Assembly (NCBI RefSeq): GCF_001981525.1
Contig: NZ_MPSB01000009.1
Coordinates: 1-64,000 of the forward strand
Length of the DNA: 64,000 nt
Reading direction: 5' to 3'
Source: Sphingomonas jeddahensis
GTDB taxonomy: Bacteria; Pseudomonadota; Alphaproteobacteria; Sphingomonadales; Sphingomonadaceae
In this document: piece by piece, positions 43,583-52,224 of the stretch
How the letters are laid out: each line of letters starts with the position of its first letter
How positions within the stretch are numbered: the stretch's first letter is position 1
Notes under the pieces: model-generated
What the model saw: only the letters and a program-made list of their open reading frames with translations
Database searches by the model: none
Told to the model about the DNA's origin: nothing
Translations under genes and position numbers: made by a program

Positions 43583-44832
43583 ACATCCTTGGCCAGCCGG
43601 ACGCCGGTGAACTGCCAGCGCTGATGCGGGTAGAAGAAGTTGCGGTATGAGGCCCGAACGTGGCCGCGCGGGGTGACGCAGGAACCACCGCGCAGCACGA
43701 ACTGCCCGCTCATGAACTTGCCGTTATACTCGCCGACCGCGCCGTCGGCCGGCACGAAGCCGGGATAGGGGCGATAGGCGCTGCCGGTCCATTCCCAGAC
43801 GTCGCCGAAGAAAGCCGGGCCGCCGGGTGAGGGGCGCGGCTCGACCGGACCCGCGGCGTCCATCTGGTTGCCAGTGGCGGGATCGTGCGCGGTGGCGGCC
43901 GATTCCCATTCCGCCTCGGTCGGCAGGCGAGCGCCGGCCCAGCTGGCATAGGCGTCCGCCTCGTAAAAGCTGACATGCGTGACGGGTGCGGCGGGATCGA
44001 TGGCGCGGCGCCCGTCGAGGCCGAAGCGTGTCCAGGTGTCGCCCTGCTGCTCCCAATAGAGCGGCGCGGCGATCCGCTCGCGCTGTAGCCAGGCCCAGCC
44101 GTCCGACAGCCAGTGGCGCGGATCGCGATAGCCGCCATCGGCGATGAACTGCTGCCACTCGCCATTGGTGACCGTGCGATCGGCGATGGCGTGGGGCGCC
44201 AGCAGGGTGCGATGGCGCGGGCCCTCGCAATCAAACGCGAAACCCGCGCCGGCGTGGCCGATCTCCGCGATCTGCTCAGGCCGTTCGATCCAGCCGATCG
44301 GGCCGGGCATGGCGACCGGAACCTTGGGCGGGGCGGGCCAGATCGCCGGTTCGAGCGGATTTTCGGAAAATAGGTGGAGGATGTCGGTAACGAGCAGTTC
44401 CTGGTGCTGCTGTTCGTGATGGCAACCGAGCTCCACCAAGGCACGCGCGTCGCTGGAGAGCAAGGGGAACGCGGCAAGCAGCGCGGCATCGACCGCTGCG
44501 CGGTAATCGCGCACCTCGTCCAGCGTTGGACGGGTAATCATGCCACGGCGTGCGCGCGCGTGGCGGCGGCCTTCCGCCTCGTAATAGCTGTTGAACAGGA
44601 AGGGGAAGCGTTCGTCGTGCAGCTGATAACCGGAGACGTGATCACGCAAAACGAAGGTTTCAAAGAACCAGCTGGTGTGCGCGAGATGCCATTTTACGGG
44701 CGACGCATCTTCCATCGATTGGACGGTGGCGTCAGCGTCGCTGAGCGGCGTCGTCAGCGCGGTTGTGAGGGCGCGTACGTCCTGAAAGCGGGTGGCGCGA
44801 AAATCGCGCCCGGTTGCCTGATACAGTCGCAT
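43579..44832 (-). CDS. egtB: Ergothioneine biosynthesis sulfoxide synthase EgtB
   Basis: A 417-aa non-heme iron enzyme that attaches the thiol donor to hercynine with O2. The N-terminal DinB-like bundle holds the iron motif HHEQQHQE (HxxxHxE); the C-terminal FGE-sulfatase domain shows [31 protein letters not shown] and [20 protein letters not shown]. No egtA, egtC or egtE is adjacent, so the thiol donor and C-S lyase must be supplied from elsewhere. ATG at 44832; transcribed leftward with egtD. Confidence 0.95.
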
Positions 44833-44969
44833 GCCGTCCTCTCTTCCGGCAGGCGTGGGCGATCGACATGACCGTCATCAGACGCACGCTGGATGCAGCG
44901 AAGGACATGATCCCCCGACGGCCGGTCGAACGCACCGGCCATCCTGTTTGTTTCAACCCAGGTTAAACG

Positions 44970-45212
44970 TCAGGTGCGGCCGGCCGCGAACAGCAGCACG
45001 ACAACGATCAGCACGGCCAGCGCCTGGAACAAGATGCGCTGCTGCATCATGCGGTTCGACTTGAGCTGGCTGTCGGTAGGACCGGTGCCCGTCCCACGCG
45101 CCTCCGCGCTGGCGTTCTGCAAAAAGGCGACGATGCCGCGCACCAGCGCGACGAGCGTCGCAATCAGCGCCGCGACCAGAAGGATGACGAGGAACGTCTG
45201 CATGCCTCCCAT
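44970..45212 (-). CDS. Twin transmembrane helix small protein (HIG1-like), 80 aa
   Basis: Two hydrophobic helices (QTFLVILLVAALIATLVALV and FQALAVLIVVVLLFAA) separated by a polar loop ending DSQLKSNRMMQQRILFQ. The loop pattern is that of HIG1-domain proteins, small inner-membrane proteins associated with respiratory complexes. The start may be 45212 (abutting the gluQRS stop) or 45203, which has GGGAGG close before it. Probably co-transcribed with gluQRS. Confidence 0.8.
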   Translation of the reverse strand: MGGMQTFLVILLVAALIATLVALVRGIVAFLQNASAEARGTGTGPTDSQLKSNRMMQQRILFQALAVLIVVVLLFAAGRT

Positions 45213-46106
45213 CTAGGTACTCGCGGGGTGATTGGGAAGGCGTCCCGCACGAAGCTCCGCGGCGATCTTGCGGCCCTCCACGCCTGCCTCGCGCAAGGCG
45301 GCTAGTGTGGGGGCGTTGTGCCGCTTGGCGAGGCGAACTCCGTCCGGTCCGGTGAGCAGATAGTGATGGTGGTAATGCGGCGTGGGCAGGCCGAGCAGCG
45401 CCTGGAGCAAGCGATGGACATGGGTGGCCGCGAACAGATCGCGCCCGCGCACCACATCTGTGACGCTTTGCCACGCATCGTCGATCGTCACCGCGAGGTG
45501 ATAGCTGGCGGGCGCATCCTTGCGCGCGAGGACGACGTCGCCGGTGGCGAGTGGATCAGCGGGGATCGCCCTCCCATGGTCTTGCCACGTCAGCGCGCCC
45601 GCGCGAGCGACCGCCGCCGCCATGTCGAGCCGCCAGCAATAGAGGCGATCGGGCTCGTCACTGCGGCCGCGACAGGTGCCGGGGTAGAGCGGCTCGGCGC
45701 CGTGCGGGGCGGACAGGCTGGCAGCAGCGATTTCAGCGCGGGTGCAATAGCAGCGGTAGAGCAGGCCCATGCCGCGCAGCTGGTCGAGCGCGGCAGCATA
45801 AGCGGGCAAGCGCTGCGACTGGTGGATCACGGCGCTGTCCCACGCCAGGCCGAGCCAGGCGAGATCGTCACGGATCGTCTCAATGTGTTCAGGCCGGCTT
45901 CGAGTACCGTCGATATCCTCGATCCGCAGGAGGAATTTGCCGTCGCGGGCGCGGGCGAAATCGTGCGCGAGGATGGCGCTGTAGGCGTGGCCGAGGTGGA
46001 GGCGGCCGGTGGGGGAGGGGGCAAAGCGAGTGACGGTCACGCGTGCGGATGTGCGGGGTGCAGGCGTGGTGGGCAAGGGCGGCGACTCGATCTCACTTCG
46101 CGTCAT
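45213..46106 (-). CDS. gluQRS: Glutamyl-Q tRNA(Asp) synthetase
   Basis: A truncated glutamyl-tRNA synthetase paralogue, about 297 aa, lacking the anticodon-binding domain. It attaches glutamate to queuosine-34 of tRNA(Asp). HIGH-type motif FAPSPTGRLHLGHAYSA, LLRIEDIDGTRSRPEH, the zinc-site region RCYCTRAEIAAA and the KMSKS-equivalent VRLAKRHNAPTL are visible. The ATG at 46106 lies at the edge of a repeat, and the first 22 residues look unstructured; a GTG shortly before TVTRFAPSPTG is a credible shorter start. Confidence 0.9.
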   Translation of the reverse strand: MTRSEIESPPLPTTPAPRTSARVTVTRFAPSPTGRLHLGHAYSAILAHDFARARDGKFLLRIEDIDGTRSRPEHIETIRDDLAWLGLAWDSAVIHQSQRLPAYAAALDQLRGMGLLYRCYCTRAEIAAASLSAPHGAEPLYPGTCRGRSDEPDRLYCWRLDMAAAVARAGALTWQDHGRAIPADPLATGDVVLARKDAPASYHLAVTIDDAWQSVTDVVRGRDLFAATHVHRLLQALLGLPTPHYHHHYLLTGPDGVRLAKRHNAPTLAALREAGVEGRKIAAELRAGRLPNHPAST

Positions 46107-46195
46107 TCCCGCGGAGGCCGGAATCCATACGCGCAGGTTCCTCGATCGAGCCGCAGCGGTCGCGTCTATGGATTCCCGCCTCCGCGGGAGTGACG
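46101..46195. repeat. Family A interspersed palindrome (variant with CCGCGGAGGCCGG)
   Basis: Arms 46101-46133 (CGTCATTCCCGCGGAGGCCG) and 46163-46195 (ATTCCCGCCTCCGCGGGAGT core) form an inverted pair between gluQRS and the enoyl-CoA hydratase stop. The left edge overlaps the annotated gluQRS start codon. Confidence 0.8.
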
Positions 46196-46219
46196 GGGGA
46201 AGCGACGAAGAGCGCTACT

Positions 46220-47011
46220 CTACCGCCCGCTGAACACCGGCTCCCGCTTTTCCATGAACGCCGCCACCCCTTCCTTATGGTCCTCCGTTGTCATCAGGCG
46301 ACGGATCGTCTCGATCGCCCAGCCGCCGAGCTCGCGCGCGTCGCCATACGCCGCCTTGCGCAACCCTTCCTTCATGTACCGCAGCGCGAGCGGCGGATTG
46401 GCGGCGATACGCCCAGCCAACGCGCGGGCCGCGGGGAGCAGATCGCCGTGCGGCACCACTTCGCGCACCAGCCCGATGCGCGCGGCCTCGGCCGCATCGA
46501 TCACATCGCCGGTGAAGAGCAGCTCCGCCGCCTTCGCCGGCCCGACGATCGAGGGCAGGCGATAGAATCCGCCGACGTCGCAGACCAGCCCGCGCTTGAT
46601 GAACAGCTCCGCAAATTTCGCCTTGTCGCTGGCGATGCGAATGTCAGCATAGAGCGCCAGCTCCATGCCCCAGCCGACCGCTGCGCCGTTCACCGCCGCG
46701 ATCACCGGTTTGTCGCATTCCAGCGCGGCAATGGCGGCAGGGGTGGGCTGGTGGCGCACCACCGGCGGTGCCTTGCGCTTGGCGAAGGCATCCGGCCCGG
46801 CCATGATCTCGCCCACGTCGTCGCCTGAGCAGAAAGCGGGATCGGCGCCCGTCACGATCACGCAGCGCGCGTCTTCGTCCGTCACCGCGCGGCGGAACGC
46901 CGCCTCCAGCTTGGCATAGGCATCCCAGTTGAGCGCATTGCGCCGTTCCGGCCGGTTTAGCGTGATCGTGGCAATGTGATCGGCGACTTCATAGGTGACG
47001 GTTTCGCTCAT
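46220..47011 (-). CDS. Enoyl-CoA hydratase/isomerase family protein
   Basis: A 263-aa crotonase-fold protein. Oxyanion-hole segments GADPAFCSGDDVGEI and NGAAVGWGMELALYADIRIA are present, with the glutamate position of the second region as FIKRGLVCDVGGFYRLPSIV. The first catalytic glutamate of classical hydratases is not obvious, so isomerase or other crotonase chemistry is possible. Acts on CoA thioesters, probably in beta-oxidation. Single gene, divergent from the HNH gene. Confidence 0.87.
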   Translation of the reverse strand: MSETVTYEVADHIATITLNRPERRNALNWDAYAKLEAAFRRAVTDEDARCVIVTGADPAFCSGDDVGEIMAGPDAFAKRKAPPVVRHQPTPAAIAALECDKPVIAAVNGAAVGWGMELALYADIRIASDKAKFAELFIKRGLVCDVGGFYRLPSIVGPAKAAELLFTGDVIDAAEAARIGLVREVVPHGDLLPAARALAGRIAANPPLALRYMKEGLRKAAYGDARELGGWAIETIRRLMTTEDHKEGVAAFMEKREPVFSGR

Positions 47012-47109
47012 TCATCCTCTCCCCTTGACCCGGCGTTTTGCCGGCTGTCATCATGACGTCATCGCTTGGCGCATAACGACCGGCGACACGGTATCGAAGG
47101 GGAGCGCGC

Positions 47110-47679
47110 TTGTTCCATCCCGATCTGATCCGGCACCCGGATTCGTGCCCGACGTTGGTCCTCAACGCGGATTACACGCCGCTTTCCTATTATCCGCTCA
47201 GCATCTGGCCATGGCAGACCGCGGTCAAGGCAGTGTTTCTCGATCGCGTCGACATCGTCGCCCATTACGAGCGCGAGGTGCGCAGCCCTAACCACTCGAT
47301 CCGGTTGCCGTCCGTGATCGCGCTGAAGCAATATGTGCGGCCGTCGCAATTCCCGGCCTTCACCCGCTTCAATCTGTTCCTGCGCGATCGCTTCGCCTGC
47401 CAATATTGTGGCACGCACGAGCGCGATCTGACGTTTGACCATGTCGTGCCGCGGGCGCAGGGTGGGCGGACGACCTGGGAAAACGTCGTCACCGCCTGTT
47501 CGCCGTGCAACCTCAAAAAGGGCGGACGGACCCCGAAACAGGCTGCGATGCCGCTGCATGTGGAGCCGATTCGACCGACCAGCTGGCACCTGCAGGAGCA
47601 TGGCCGCAGCTTCCCTCCCAACTATCTCCATGAGACATGGCACGATTGGCTCTATTGGGACGTTGAGCTCGAAGCTTGA
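47110..47679 (+). CDS. HNH endonuclease family protein
   Basis: A 189-aa protein. Zinc/HNH core: FACQYCGTHERDLTFDHVVPRAQGG then NVVTACSPCNLKKGGRTP (read in parts), giving paired CxxC and a DHV-x-N-x arrangement typical of HNH nucleases. The N-terminal TLVLNADYTPLSYYPLSIWP and the C-terminal LHETWHDWLYWDVELE are shared with a stand-alone HNH family widespread in alphaproteobacteria whose target is unknown. Start is TTG at 47110, seven bases after GGGGA. It precedes the EF-hand lipoprotein by 22 bases. Confidence 0.88.
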   Translation: MFHPDLIRHPDSCPTLVLNADYTPLSYYPLSIWPWQTAVKAVFLDRVDIVAHYEREVRSPNHSIRLPSVIALKQYVRPSQFPAFTRFNLFLRDRFACQYCGTHERDLTFDHVVPRAQGGRTTWENVVTACSPCNLKKGGRTPKQAAMPLHVEPIRPTSWHLQEHGRSFPPNYLHETWHDWLYWDVELEA

Positions 47680-47701
47680 TCTTGAGGGAGGTTAAACGGG
47701 G

Positions 47702-48097
47702 ATGCGATCGTTGATCGTGCTGGCGGCGCTCGTGCCGCTGCTGGCAGCGTGCGGCACGTCTGAAGAAGACCATGACGAAACGGCTGCGGCGGCTAATTAC
47801 ATGCCGCCTACCGTCACTTCACGGCTGGACTTCGGCAGCGAAATCGAACGTCGTTTTCATGCCTTCGACACCAACCGTGACGACAAGATCACCGCCGACG
47901 AATTGCCTGAGCGGCTGAAGCCAATGATCGCGCGCGGCGACGAGAACGGCGACCGCGCGCTCAGTTCGCAGGAGTGGAGCGAGTTGCTGCTCGACTGGTT
48001 CGACCGCAACGACCTTAACAAGGATGGCACGCTGACCAGCGAGGAACGCGAGACCTATCGCGAGCGCCACCCGCGCCCTGTCCAGACTGCGCGTTGA
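47702..48097 (+). CDS. EF-hand lipoprotein, 131 aa
   Basis: Lipoprotein signal MRSLIVLAALVPLLAACGTS with lipobox LAAC (Cys17). Then three Ca2+-binding-type loops: DTNRDDKITADE, DENGDRALSSQE and DLNKDGTLTSEE, each with the spacing of an EF-hand. It is therefore a membrane-anchored periplasmic calcium-binding protein; function unknown. GAGGG lies about eight bases before the ATG. Its stop is 33 bases before the ppc start, so these genes probably form a transcript with ppc. Confidence 0.88.
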   Translation: MRSLIVLAALVPLLAACGTSEEDHDETAAAANYMPPTVTSRLDFGSEIERRFHAFDTNRDDKITADELPERLKPMIARGDENGDRALSSQEWSELLLDWFDRNDLNKDGTLTSEERETYRERHPRPVQTAR

Positions 48098-48129
48098 CGC
48101 GGACGGCTGGTGCGGTGCAGCATGGCGGG

Positions 48130-50799
48130 ATGAGCACCCTTCCTCCGATCACCAACAACGATGACATTCGCTATCTCGGCCGTGTGCTGGGAGACGTGAT
48201 CCGCGAAATGGGCGGGACGCGGCTGTTTGCCGCGACGGAGGCGATCCGTTCCGCCTCGGTCGAGCGGCATCGCGACGGTGGCGCGCCGGTGGATCATCAC
48301 CTGGAGGCCTTGTCGCTTGACGAGACACTGGATTTCGTGCGCGGCTTTATGCTGTTCTCGATGCTGGCCAATCTCGCGGAGGACCGCCACGGCATCGCCG
48401 CGGAGGAAGGCGCCGATGTCGCCTCCGCGCTGGAGCGGTTGGCGGGCGAGGGCATAGACCAGGACGCGGTTTGTGCGTTGCTTGAGCATGCGCTGATTGC
48501 CCCCGTGCTCACCGCCCACCCAACGGAGGTGCGGCGCAAGAGCATGATCGACCATCGGAATCGTATCGCCGAGCTGATGGCGATGCGCGACATGGGGGCG
48601 GAGGAGACACCGGACGGCGACCGGATCGACGAGGCCATCGTGCGGCAGGTCGCCCTTTTGTGGCAGACGCGGGTGCTGCGACGCGAGCGATTGTACGTCA
48701 CCGACGAGGTGGAGACTGCGCTTTCATATTTGCGCGACGTATTTCTGCCCGTGATTCCAGCGCTGTACCAGCGGTGGGATCGGGCCATGGGGCGGCGGTT
48801 GCCTGCTTTCCTGCGGCCGGGAAGCTGGATCGGCGGCGATCGCGACGGCAATCCCTTCGTGACGGCGGATTCGCTGCGCGCGGCACTCGCCAAGGCGGCG
48901 GCGGCGGCGATCGGTTATTACCTCGACCAATTGCATGCGCTTGGATCGGAACTATCGATTTCGGCCGATCACGCGCCGGTCGATGCGGCGGTGCTCGCGC
49001 TTGCCGAGGCGAGCGGCGATAATGCCGAAAGCCGGATCGACGAGCCGTACCGCCGGGCGCTATCGGGCATTTATGCGCGGCTTGCGGCCACTTACGAGGC
49101 ACTTGTGGGCACGCAGCCGCCACGGCCGGGGGCGCGGCGGGCAGAGCCCTACCCGGATCCGCATGCGCTGCGCGCCGATCTGGTGGCGCTTGCCAAGCCG
49201 CTGGCGGCGGCGGCGGGCGGGCTGCTCGCCAGCGGCGGGGCGATCGGGCGGTTGATCCGCGCGGTGGAGGTGTTCGGCTTCCATCTCGCCACGCTCGACT
49301 TGCGGCAGAACAGCGCGGTGCATGAGCGGGTAGTGGCCGAGCTGCTGAAGACGGCGGGCGTGTGCGAGGATTACCTGGGACTTGATGAGGATGAGCGGGT
49401 CGCGTTGCTCAATCGCGAGCTCGCCAGCGCGCGGCCACTGACCAGCCGATACATCGATTATTCGCAGGAGACCGCGGGCGAACTGGCCATCGTCGCTGCA
49501 GTGGCTGAGGCCCATGCCGCCTACGGCCCGGCGTGCATTCGGCAGTATATCGTGTCGATGTGCCAGTCGGTCAGCGATCTGCTCGAAGTGCATCTGCTGC
49601 TCAAGGAAGTGGGGCTCTACGTGCCCGGCGATCCGCCCCAGGCCGCGGTGATGGCCGTGCCGCTATTCGAGACGATCGGCGATCTGGAGGCGGCGCCCGG
49701 CATCATGCAGGCGTGGTTCGCGCTGCCCGAGGTTGCCGCCATTGCCACCGCGCGCGGCCATCAGGAAGTGATGATCGGCTATTCCGATTCCAACAAGGAC
49801 GGCGGCTATCTCACCTCGGGCTGGCAATTGTCCAAGGCCTCGACCGCGCTGAAGCCGGTGTTCGAGGCGGCGGGTGTCGGCATGCAACTGTTCCACGGCC
49901 GCGGCGGCGCGGTGGGGCGCGGCGGCGGATCGGCCTTTGCGGCGATCCGCGCGCAGCCACCAGGCACGGTGCAGGGCCGCATCCGAATCACCGAACAGGG
50001 CGAGGTGATCGCCGGCAAATATGGCACGCGCGAAAGCGCGATCACCAATCTGGAGGCAATGACCTCCGCGACGCTGCTGACCAGCCTGTCGCCGGCGCCG
50101 CTGTCCAATGCCGAGAACGAGTCCTTCGCCAAGGCGATGGACCGGCTGTCGGACACCGCGTTCCACGCCTACCGCGATCTTGTGTACGGCACCGAGGGGT
50201 TCAACGCCTTTTTCCGGCAGATGACGCCGATCGCGGAGATCTCCGGGCTGAAGATCGGCAGCCGGCCAGCGAGCCGCAAGAAATCGGCCAAGATCGAGGA
50301 TCTGCGCGCGATCCCCTGGGTGTTCAGCTGGGCGCAGGCGCGAGTGATGCTGCCGGGTTGGTATGGTGTCGGCCATGCCATCGCGGCGTTCGAGGACAAG
50401 GCGCTGCTCGCCGAGATGGCGGAGGGCTGGCCGCTGTTCGCCGCGACGCTGGCGAACATGGAGATGGTGCTGGCGAAATCCGACATGGGGATCGCGGAGC
50501 GCTACGCGGGTCTTGTCGAGGACGACAAGCTGGGCGCGCGGATCTTCGGGCGGATCAAGGACGATTGGCAAGCGACCTGCGACGGCTTGCTTGAGGTGAC
50601 CGGGCAATCACGGTTGCTGGACAAGCATCCGGCGCTGGATGCCTCTATCCGGTTGCGGCTGCCGTATATCGAGCCGCTCAACCTGTTGCAGATCGAGCTG
50701 ATGCGGCGCCATCGTGCGGGCGAGGATGATCCGCGGATCGCCGAGGGCATTCTGCTGTCGATCAATGCGATTGCGACGGCGTTGCGCAATTCGGGTTGA
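48130..50799 (+). CDS. ppc: Phosphoenolpyruvate carboxylase
   Basis: An 889-aa enzyme that carboxylates PEP to oxaloacetate, refilling the TCA cycle. Catalytic histidine in VLTAHPTEVRRKS, substrate loop GSWIGGDRDGNPFV, the conserved GYSDSNKDGGYLTSGW, FHGRGGAVGRGGG and the late RAIPWVFSWAQARVMLPGWY are all present. ATG at 48130 preferred; the frame from TTG 48094 overlaps the lipoprotein stop. Length and motifs are normal. Confidence 0.95.
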   Translation: MSTLPPITNNDDIRYLGRVLGDVIREMGGTRLFAATEAIRSASVERHRDGGAPVDHHLEALSLDETLDFVRGFMLFSMLANLAEDRHGIAAEEGADVASALERLAGEGIDQDAVCALLEHALIAPVLTAHPTEVRRKSMIDHRNRIAELMAMRDMGAEETPDGDRIDEAIVRQVALLWQTRVLRRERLYVTDEVETALSYLRDVFLPVIPALYQRWDRAMGRRLPAFLRPGSWIGGDRDGNPFVTADSLRAALAKAAAAAIGYYLDQLHALGSELSISADHAPVDAAVLALAEASGDNAESRIDEPYRRALSGIYARLAATYEALVGTQPPRPGARRAEPYPDPHALRADLVALAKPLAAAAGGLLASGGAIGRLIRAVEVFGFHLATLDLRQNSAVHERVVAELLKTAGVCEDYLGLDEDERVALLNRELASARPLTSRYIDYSQETAGELAIVAAVAEAHAAYGPACIRQYIVSMCQSVSDLLEVHLLLKEVGLYVPGDPPQAAVMAVPLFETIGDLEAAPGIMQAWFALPEVAAIATARGHQEVMIGYSDSNKDGGYLTSGWQLSKASTALKPVFEAAGVGMQLFHGRGGAVGRGGGSAFAAIRAQPPGTVQGRIRITEQGEVIAGKYGTRESAITNLEAMTSATLLTSLSPAPLSNAENESFAKAMDRLSDTAFHAYRDLVYGTEGFNAFFRQMTPIAEISGLKIGSRPASRKKSAKIEDLRAIPWVFSWAQARVMLPGWYGVGHAIAAFEDKALLAEMAEGWPLFAATLANMEMVLAKSDMGIAERYAGLVEDDKLGARIFGRIKDDWQATCDGLLEVTGQSRLLDKHPALDASIRLRLPYIEPLNLLQIELMRRHRAGEDDPRIAEGILLSINAIATALRNSG

Positions 50800-50826
50800 G
50801 GCTTGATGGAAGCAGGCGCTGTTTGG

Positions 50827-50913
50827 CACGTGCTTCGACAGGCTCAGCACAAACGGGGTTGGGCGATTGTGGTCTTCATCGGGCCGTTCGTGCTGAGCTT
50901 GTCGAAGGACGTG
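50827..50913. repeat. Family C palindrome in opposite polarity
   Basis: Left arm 50827-50856 (CTTCGACAGGCTCAGCACAA core) and right arm 50884-50913 (CGTTCGTGCTGAGCTTGTCG core). The arms point the other way round from the copies at 11248 and 16192. Lies downstream of ppc and upstream of the PepSY operon. Confidence 0.85.
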
Positions 50914-51022
50914 TTCCACGCGCTCCTCTCGCAAGCCAAATGCCGTATATGCTGTTGCGAATTATTCGCGATTGATTTAGCTGCCGTTGCACGAGGCGTG
51001 ATTGGTCGCGCGGGGGTGGTGC

Positions 51023-51718
51023 ATGCAGGCGAGCGAGGTGGAAGCGGTACGCGAGCGGCGAGTGTCTAGCGACACGCCGGCCCCGCGTCGCGCCGCCGCG
51101 CCCAAGCCGAAGAAGAAGGTCCGCGCCTTCTGGCTGAAGCAGTTGCACACCTGGCATTGGGTGAGCGCGGCAGTGTCGCTGGCGGGCATGTTCCTGTTCG
51201 CCATCACCGGCATCACGCTCAACCACGCCGCGTCGATCGGGGCGGAGCCGCAGGTGACTCGCGCCGAGGCGACACTGCCGCCGCCGCGGCTGGCCGAGTT
51301 ACGCGGCGATCATGCCGAAGGGGCGCCGCTGCCGCCGCGCGTGGCGCAGGCGGTCGCCGGGGCGGTTGCGCTCGATCCGGCGGGGCGCGCCGGCGAATGG
51401 ACCGACAAGGAAGTCTATGTTGCCATGCCCGGGCCGGGGCGCGATTCCTGGATCAGCATCGACCGCGACACTGGCGCGATCAGCGCAGAGACGACGTGGC
51501 GCGGCTGGATTTCCTACCTCAACGACCTGCACAAGGGGCGCAACACCGGTGACCCCTGGTTCTGGTTCATTGATGTCTTTGCGGTTGCCTGCATCGTCTT
51601 CACGCTGACCGGGCTGGTGCTGCTCCAACTTCACGCGCGGCATCGCCCGTCCACCTGGCCATTGGTCGCCACGAGCCTGATCGTGCCGCTGCTGCTGGCC
51701 GTGTTCCTGATCCACTAG
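51023..51718 (+). CDS. PepSY-associated transmembrane protein
   Basis: About 231 aa. A basic cytoplasmic N-terminus (PRRAAAPKPKKKVRAFWLKQ) leads into a first helix (VSAAVSLAGMFLFAITGITL), then a periplasmic PepSY-like domain (KEVYVAMPGPGRDSWISIDR, DTGAISAETTWRGWISYLND), then two C-terminal helices. LHTWHWV and LHKGRNTG contain histidines at membrane borders, a pattern of heme or quinone-linked PepSY redox proteins. First gene of an operon with DUF2271, DUF4198 and apbE. Inferred role: transmembrane electron transfer to a periplasmic flavoprotein. ATG at 51023 follows a G-rich tract. Confidence 0.85.
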   Translation: MQASEVEAVRERRVSSDTPAPRRAAAPKPKKKVRAFWLKQLHTWHWVSAAVSLAGMFLFAITGITLNHAASIGAEPQVTRAEATLPPPRLAELRGDHAEGAPLPPRVAQAVAGAVALDPAGRAGEWTDKEVYVAMPGPGRDSWISIDRDTGAISAETTWRGWISYLNDLHKGRNTGDPWFWFIDVFAVACIVFTLTGLVLLQLHARHRPSTWPLVATSLIVPLLLAVFLIH

Positions 51719-51727
51719 AGAGGTTTC

Positions 51728-52213
51728 ATGCGCCCAGCCTATCTGCTCGTTGCCGGTGCGATCAGCGCGCCAATTGCTGCCGACAGGGCCGCCGCCCACA
51801 CCGTCAGCGTTACCGTGCCGCAGCTGAAGGTGGCCGAATATCACCGGCCGTACGTGGCGGGCTGGCTGGAGCCGGCGGCGGGCGGGCCCGCGCGCACCGT
51901 GTTCGTGTGGTATGACGTAAAGAAGGGCGGGGCGGAGCCGGGCACCAAATGGCTTGCGGATCTGCGCAGCTGGTGGCGCAAGGGTGGGCGGACCATGAAG
52001 CTGCCCGCCGATGGCGTTAGCGGCGCGACCCGCGCACCCGGCACGTACCAGATCCCGCTGCCCAAGGGGCTGCCCGCCGGCCAATATGTGCTGAACGTCG
52101 AGGCTGCCCGCGAAACCGGCGGGCGCGAACTCGTCCGCGTTCCCATCACCGTTCCCGGCCGCGGGGGCTCTGCCAAAGGCGGCGCCGAGCTCGGCACCGT
52201 TATCGTTCGTTGA
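51728..52213 (+). CDS. DUF2271 domain exported protein with ApbE flavinylation motif
   Basis: A 161-aa protein with a short signal peptide (MRPAYLLVAGAISAPIAADR, then AAAH) and a beta-rich domain: VTVPQLKVAEYHRPYVAGWL, TVFVWYDVKKGG. The sequence DGVSGAT at 95-101 fits the ApbE acceptor consensus Dxx(S/T)GA(T/S), which predicts covalent FMN on Thr101. It ends by overlapping the next gene's leader. Nine bases separate it from the PepSY gene. I infer that it is the periplasmic flavin carrier of this operon. Confidence 0.85.
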   Translation: MRPAYLLVAGAISAPIAADRAAAHTVSVTVPQLKVAEYHRPYVAGWLEPAAGGPARTVFVWYDVKKGGAEPGTKWLADLRSWWRKGGRTMKLPADGVSGATRAPGTYQIPLPKGLPAGQYVLNVEAARETGGRELVRVPITVPGRGGSAKGGAELGTVIVR

Positions 52214-52224
52214 GGATCATGCCC

